A stretch of 19,907 bases of DNA from Bryobacterales bacterium (GTDB lineage Bacteria > Cyanobacteriota > Vampirovibrionia > Obscuribacterales > Obscuribacteraceae): the NCBI GenBank assembly GCA_903970295.1, contig CAJCHQ010000310.1, positions 1 through 19,907 on the forward strand. The letters run 5' to 3'. The position numbers and the translations under genes are program-made. Positions 16,109-19,907 of the stretch are shown piece by piece; within the stretch, counting starts at the first letter, position 1, and each line of letters opens with the position of its first letter. A model generated the notes under the pieces. It did not search any database. It was given only the letters and a program-made list of their open reading frames with translations, and had not been told where the DNA came from.

Positions 16109-19100
16109 GATATGTCCTTATGCCGGTACTGCCTGCGAGCTTAATAATGGCAGAACCTGGTTAAATTTTCCCGCAGTCAGGTAGTCGGATACGAGGGCAC
16201 GGTTGTTCCGGGCTTAACGTTCGAGGGAAAACCATGAAAAAGTCTTTCCCTGAGCTTTTTCTGCTGGCAATATTGCCTTAGCGCCCGGCGCAGGTATAGA
16301 TTTGCAAATCAGTGTGCCGGTTCTGACGACGGCTGCACTTTGAGCGGGGGCTTCACTAGCAACGCCAACAACGCCGCCGCGACGGCGAAACAGGTAAGCA
16401 CAGCAAAACAGTCCATGAAACCAAGAAGAGCAGATTGTTTGTTCACAGCCTGATCGAGCGCGACCAGCGAATTCGAGAGGGCATCTGGCACGGAATAGCC
16501 GAACTGTTGTAACCGATTTTGGTAATCATTCAGTCTTTCCACAACCTGATTGGCTGAAGGATTGAGATGTTCGACCAGCATCGATCGATGAAATTGTTGC
16601 CTTCTCTCGAGCAGAGTCGTGACAAAGGCAATACCAAAGCTGCCGCCCTGATTGCGAAATAGGTTTGTCAGGCTCGAGGCCTTGTTGTTTTTGTCTCTAG
16701 GTAGGTAAGAGTAGGCCACCTGGCTCATCGGCACAAACAGAAAGGCCAATCCCAATCCCTGAAAAGCCCGAGCCAGAGCGTAAGCATTGTAGTCTACCGA
16801 CAAATCGAAGCTTGCGTAATGCCACATCGAAAGAGCCAGAATCGTAAAACCGGCAAACAAATATCGCTTCGCGCCCATTTTTGGCACTGTCTTTACCACA
16901 AATGGCGCCAGCATCACGATTACAAGAGCGCCCGGCCCAAGAACCAAGCCAGCGTCCGTCGCGCTGTATCCATATAAGGACTCGAGCAATTGAGGAATCA
17001 ACAAAGTGCTCGAAAACAAGACAAAGCCAAAAGTAAAATAGAAGAAATTAGCCAGAGCAAAATTACGATTTTTGAGCAACTGTATTTCGACTACGGGATT
17101 TTTATGGTTAAGTTCCCAGAATACTGCCACCACAAGTGACACCAGGGAAATGCCTAAAAACAAATCGATGAAATTGCTCTGCAACCAATCAAGTCGCTGT
17201 CCCCGGTCAAGAACGACTTCAAGACAACCGAAGCCGATCGCAACAAGAATTATTCCGACGAAATCGACATTCGATTTGCCAGAACTTTTCCATTTAGTGC
17301 GCTCTTCCGTAAAATGCGGCGGATCCTGCACTAATTTACTCGTCAACCACATTGAGATCAAACCGATCGGAATGTTGATCAAGAAAACCCAGCGCCAGGA
17401 AAAGCTATCGGTAATCCAGCCCCCTAAGGGTGGGCCAATTGCAGGCGCGGTCACGATTGCCATGCTGTAAAGCCCGAATGCAGCGGCACGCTTTTGGAGC
17501 GGAAAAGTGTCGACCAATATCGCCTGCTCGACTGGTGCCAAGCCACCACCGCCAATTCCTTGCACGATGCGAAAGAAAATCAATGACTCCATATTCGGTG
17601 CTAGTCCGCACAGCAAAGATGAAAGTGTAAAAATAGCGACGCACGCCATGTAATAATTCTTGCGCCCGAAAACGACGCTCAGCCAGGCGCTTAGCGGTAA
17701 GACAACGGCATTGGAAACCAGATAACTGGTTAGAACCCAGGTCACTTCGTCATAGCTTGTGCCTAAATTACCGGCAATATGCGGTAGAGAAACGTTGGCA
17801 ATGCTTGTATCCAATAGCTCCATGAATGTAGCCAAGGTTACAGTCAAAGCGACAAACCATGGGTTGACTGCCTTCATCGCTACTTGCTCACATCGATCGA
17901 AACCACAGCAGATAAGCCGGGTACGAGCTTGTCGGCAAAATTGTTGATCGCAGAAGTGAAGCGAATCTTGACAGGCACGCGCTGAACAATTTTAGTGAAA
18001 TTGCCGGTGGCGTTATCTGGTGGCAGCAAAGTAAACTGCGCTCCGGAACCCGGAGAAAAACTGTCGACCACTCCAGCGAATTTAGTCTGAGGTAAGGCGT
18101 CGATCTTGATTTCAACCGGCTGGTGAATTTTTATTCGCTCGAGCTGATTTTCTTTGCAGTTAGCGACAATCCATATTTCATCTTCAGTCAGAGTCAGCAA
18201 ACGAGCCCCAGGTTGAACACGCTGACCGATCTCCACACCCTTTCTACCAACGCGTCCAGAAACCGGGGCGTATATTTTGGTATAGGAAAGCTGTAACAAT
18301 GCAGTACGCAACTTCGCTTCGGCTTCCTTGATCGCGGCAAGAGATACTGCAGCCTGCAATCGACTGACGTCGGTTTGGATATCGCTGGCGCGCGCCTCGT
18401 GTTCATTACCCTGTGACTGTACGTTCTGCGCTTTAGCCACATCCAGTTGATGACGAGCTTCCTGAATCAAACTTTTTTTAATTTCGATCGCTCTTTTGGC
18501 AGCATCACATGCCGCTTTCGCCACATCATAATCACGGCGCGCCGAATCGCGCTCGCTCGTAGTCACCGCTCCTTCCTTTTCCAATAACAGATATCTTTTA
18601 TTATCAGCATCGGCGCGAATCAATTCTGCTTCTTTCTGCAAATAGATCTGCTCCTGCTCTTCCAACGCAAAACGCGCTTCGGTGATTGCGGTGCTCGCTT
18701 TGGCAATGGCAGAAGCAGTTGAAGATAAGTCGCCTGAAGCATTCAATCGCGAAGCTTGGGCTTTCATTGCTGCTAGAGAAATATTACCGGCGCTAACCCG
18801 TGCCTCTTCTTTGGCTCGCTGAAGCGCAGCTTTTGCTTCGTCGACCTTGCGTTCGAAATCGCGCGTGTCCAGGATTAAAATCAATTGTCCCTTCTTCACG
18901 TGCTCGTTGTCGTCGATCAATACGTCCTCGACATTGGCTTCGACGCGGGAACTGACTGGAGCAATATGAGCGGTGACATACGCATCATCAGTTTCTTGAT
19001 AATTTGCAAAATGCTTGAACGCAAAAAAAGCAGCTATGGAGACGACGATAGCAACGAACAGGAAGACGGTTTGTTTGACCAAAAATCGCTTGGGTCCGTT

Positions 19101-19907
19101 TTTCTTTGCATCCGGACCGGTGACAACCGATTGCAGACGCTCGACGGTCTGCTGTCCCTCTTTTTCACTCACCGTTGACACAATGTTGCCTCCAGCTTAG
19201 ATCACAGCAATTGCCAATCACTGATGAAATCAGTGACCAATTCGATCACCGCTTTATCAGTGAGAATGCCACGATGCCCTAATTGATCGACTCCAGCGAA
19301 ACGACATCTGGGCCAGGATTGCGCCACACGTTGACCAATAGCGATGGGGATAACGTTGTCATCGGCCGAGTGGATGACCAATCCCGGAAACTTAAAATGA
19401 ACCACTAGCTCGGATGAAAACAATGCGACCCTGATGCCCTCGTTTTTAAGCGACTCGATCATGGCCTCCACTCCAGATTCGTCAAGACCCCTTGTCGCTC
19501 CATATTGCCGCGCGAACTGCTCATAGCTTTCGGGCGGAGCAAGATACGCAACCCTCTCGGGCGTAGGGAATTTTTGCGATATAGCGAGCGAGGTTGCCGC
19601 ACATCCCACGGAATGAGCGACGACGGCGTGCACGGCACCGAAGTGCGCGCCCACGGCCATGACACCCTCAGCCATTTGGTCGAGGCTCGCGGTGCGACCG
19701 CTCGATTCGCCGTGCGCCGGTAAATCGAAAGTTACTGCTCGAAAACCGCGACCGGTTATAGCCGGTACATAGTCAAATAGATCGGATTGATTCGCCGACC
19801 ACCCATGAATGAGCAAAACAGTTTTGCCTTTCCCCCATGATCGCACAGAGATCTGACCTTCCCCGAAGCGAACATGCTCAGCCTGGCAAATCAGCTCAGT
19901 TTCAGGT

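Overview
The window is a gene-dense bacterial chromosome segment of about 20 kb and moderate GC (roughly half by eye). It carries no rRNA, tRNA, CRISPR array or intact transposon that I can see. The mix of a TPR-caspase protein, other secreted TPR proteins, many lineage-specific hypotheticals and frequent TTG/GTG starts would fit the non-photosynthetic sister lineage of Cyanobacteria (Obscuribacterales / 'Melainabacteria'). This is an inference from gene content only; no marker gene is present to settle it.

Layout, left to right. 1-1947 is the 3' part of a plus-strand TPR array fused to a C14 caspase-like domain. 1948-2283 is an AT-rich gap with a terminator-like hairpin and two near-perfect palindromes sharing the core ACCGATATCGGT. 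2284-3360 encodes a protein built from IS1595-transposase parts (zinc ribbon and C-terminal motif) with a DprA-like winged helix in place of the catalytic core. 3587-5661 holds a small Pro/Gln-rich protein, a doubtful tandem-repeat mini-protein and a CreD-like inner-membrane protein. 5757-6770 (minus) is a secreted protein and 6977-7435 (plus) a small soluble one. 7428-11183 is a minus-strand run: an NCS1-type transporter, a Nudix hydrolase and two uncharacterised proteins. 11431-12047 is a secreted TPR protein split by a frameshift.

12077-12754 (minus) is a membrane-anchored DUF6973-like protein. 12824-13441 (plus) is a DUF488 protein whose last codons lie in a third ACCGATATCGGT palindrome; a fourth copy follows at once. 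13533-15592 carries three minus-strand uncharacterised proteins. 15629-16108 is a thiol peroxidase of the glutathione peroxidase family. 16309-19907 (minus) looks like an operon of an alpha/beta hydrolase (cut by the window edge), an EmrA-type adaptor and an EmrB-type MFS pump.

The most interesting signal is the set of four ACCGATATCGGT palindromes, arranged as two pairs about 11 kb apart, one pair lying in the gap before the transposase-derived protein. The arrangement resembles REP/REPIN palindromes with a domesticated REP-associated transposase, but uses a different transposase family. The link between protein and repeat is a hypothesis. Two genes on either side of one promoter region (about 11160 and 11670) each appear to carry a single-base frameshift, which could be real decay or consensus error.
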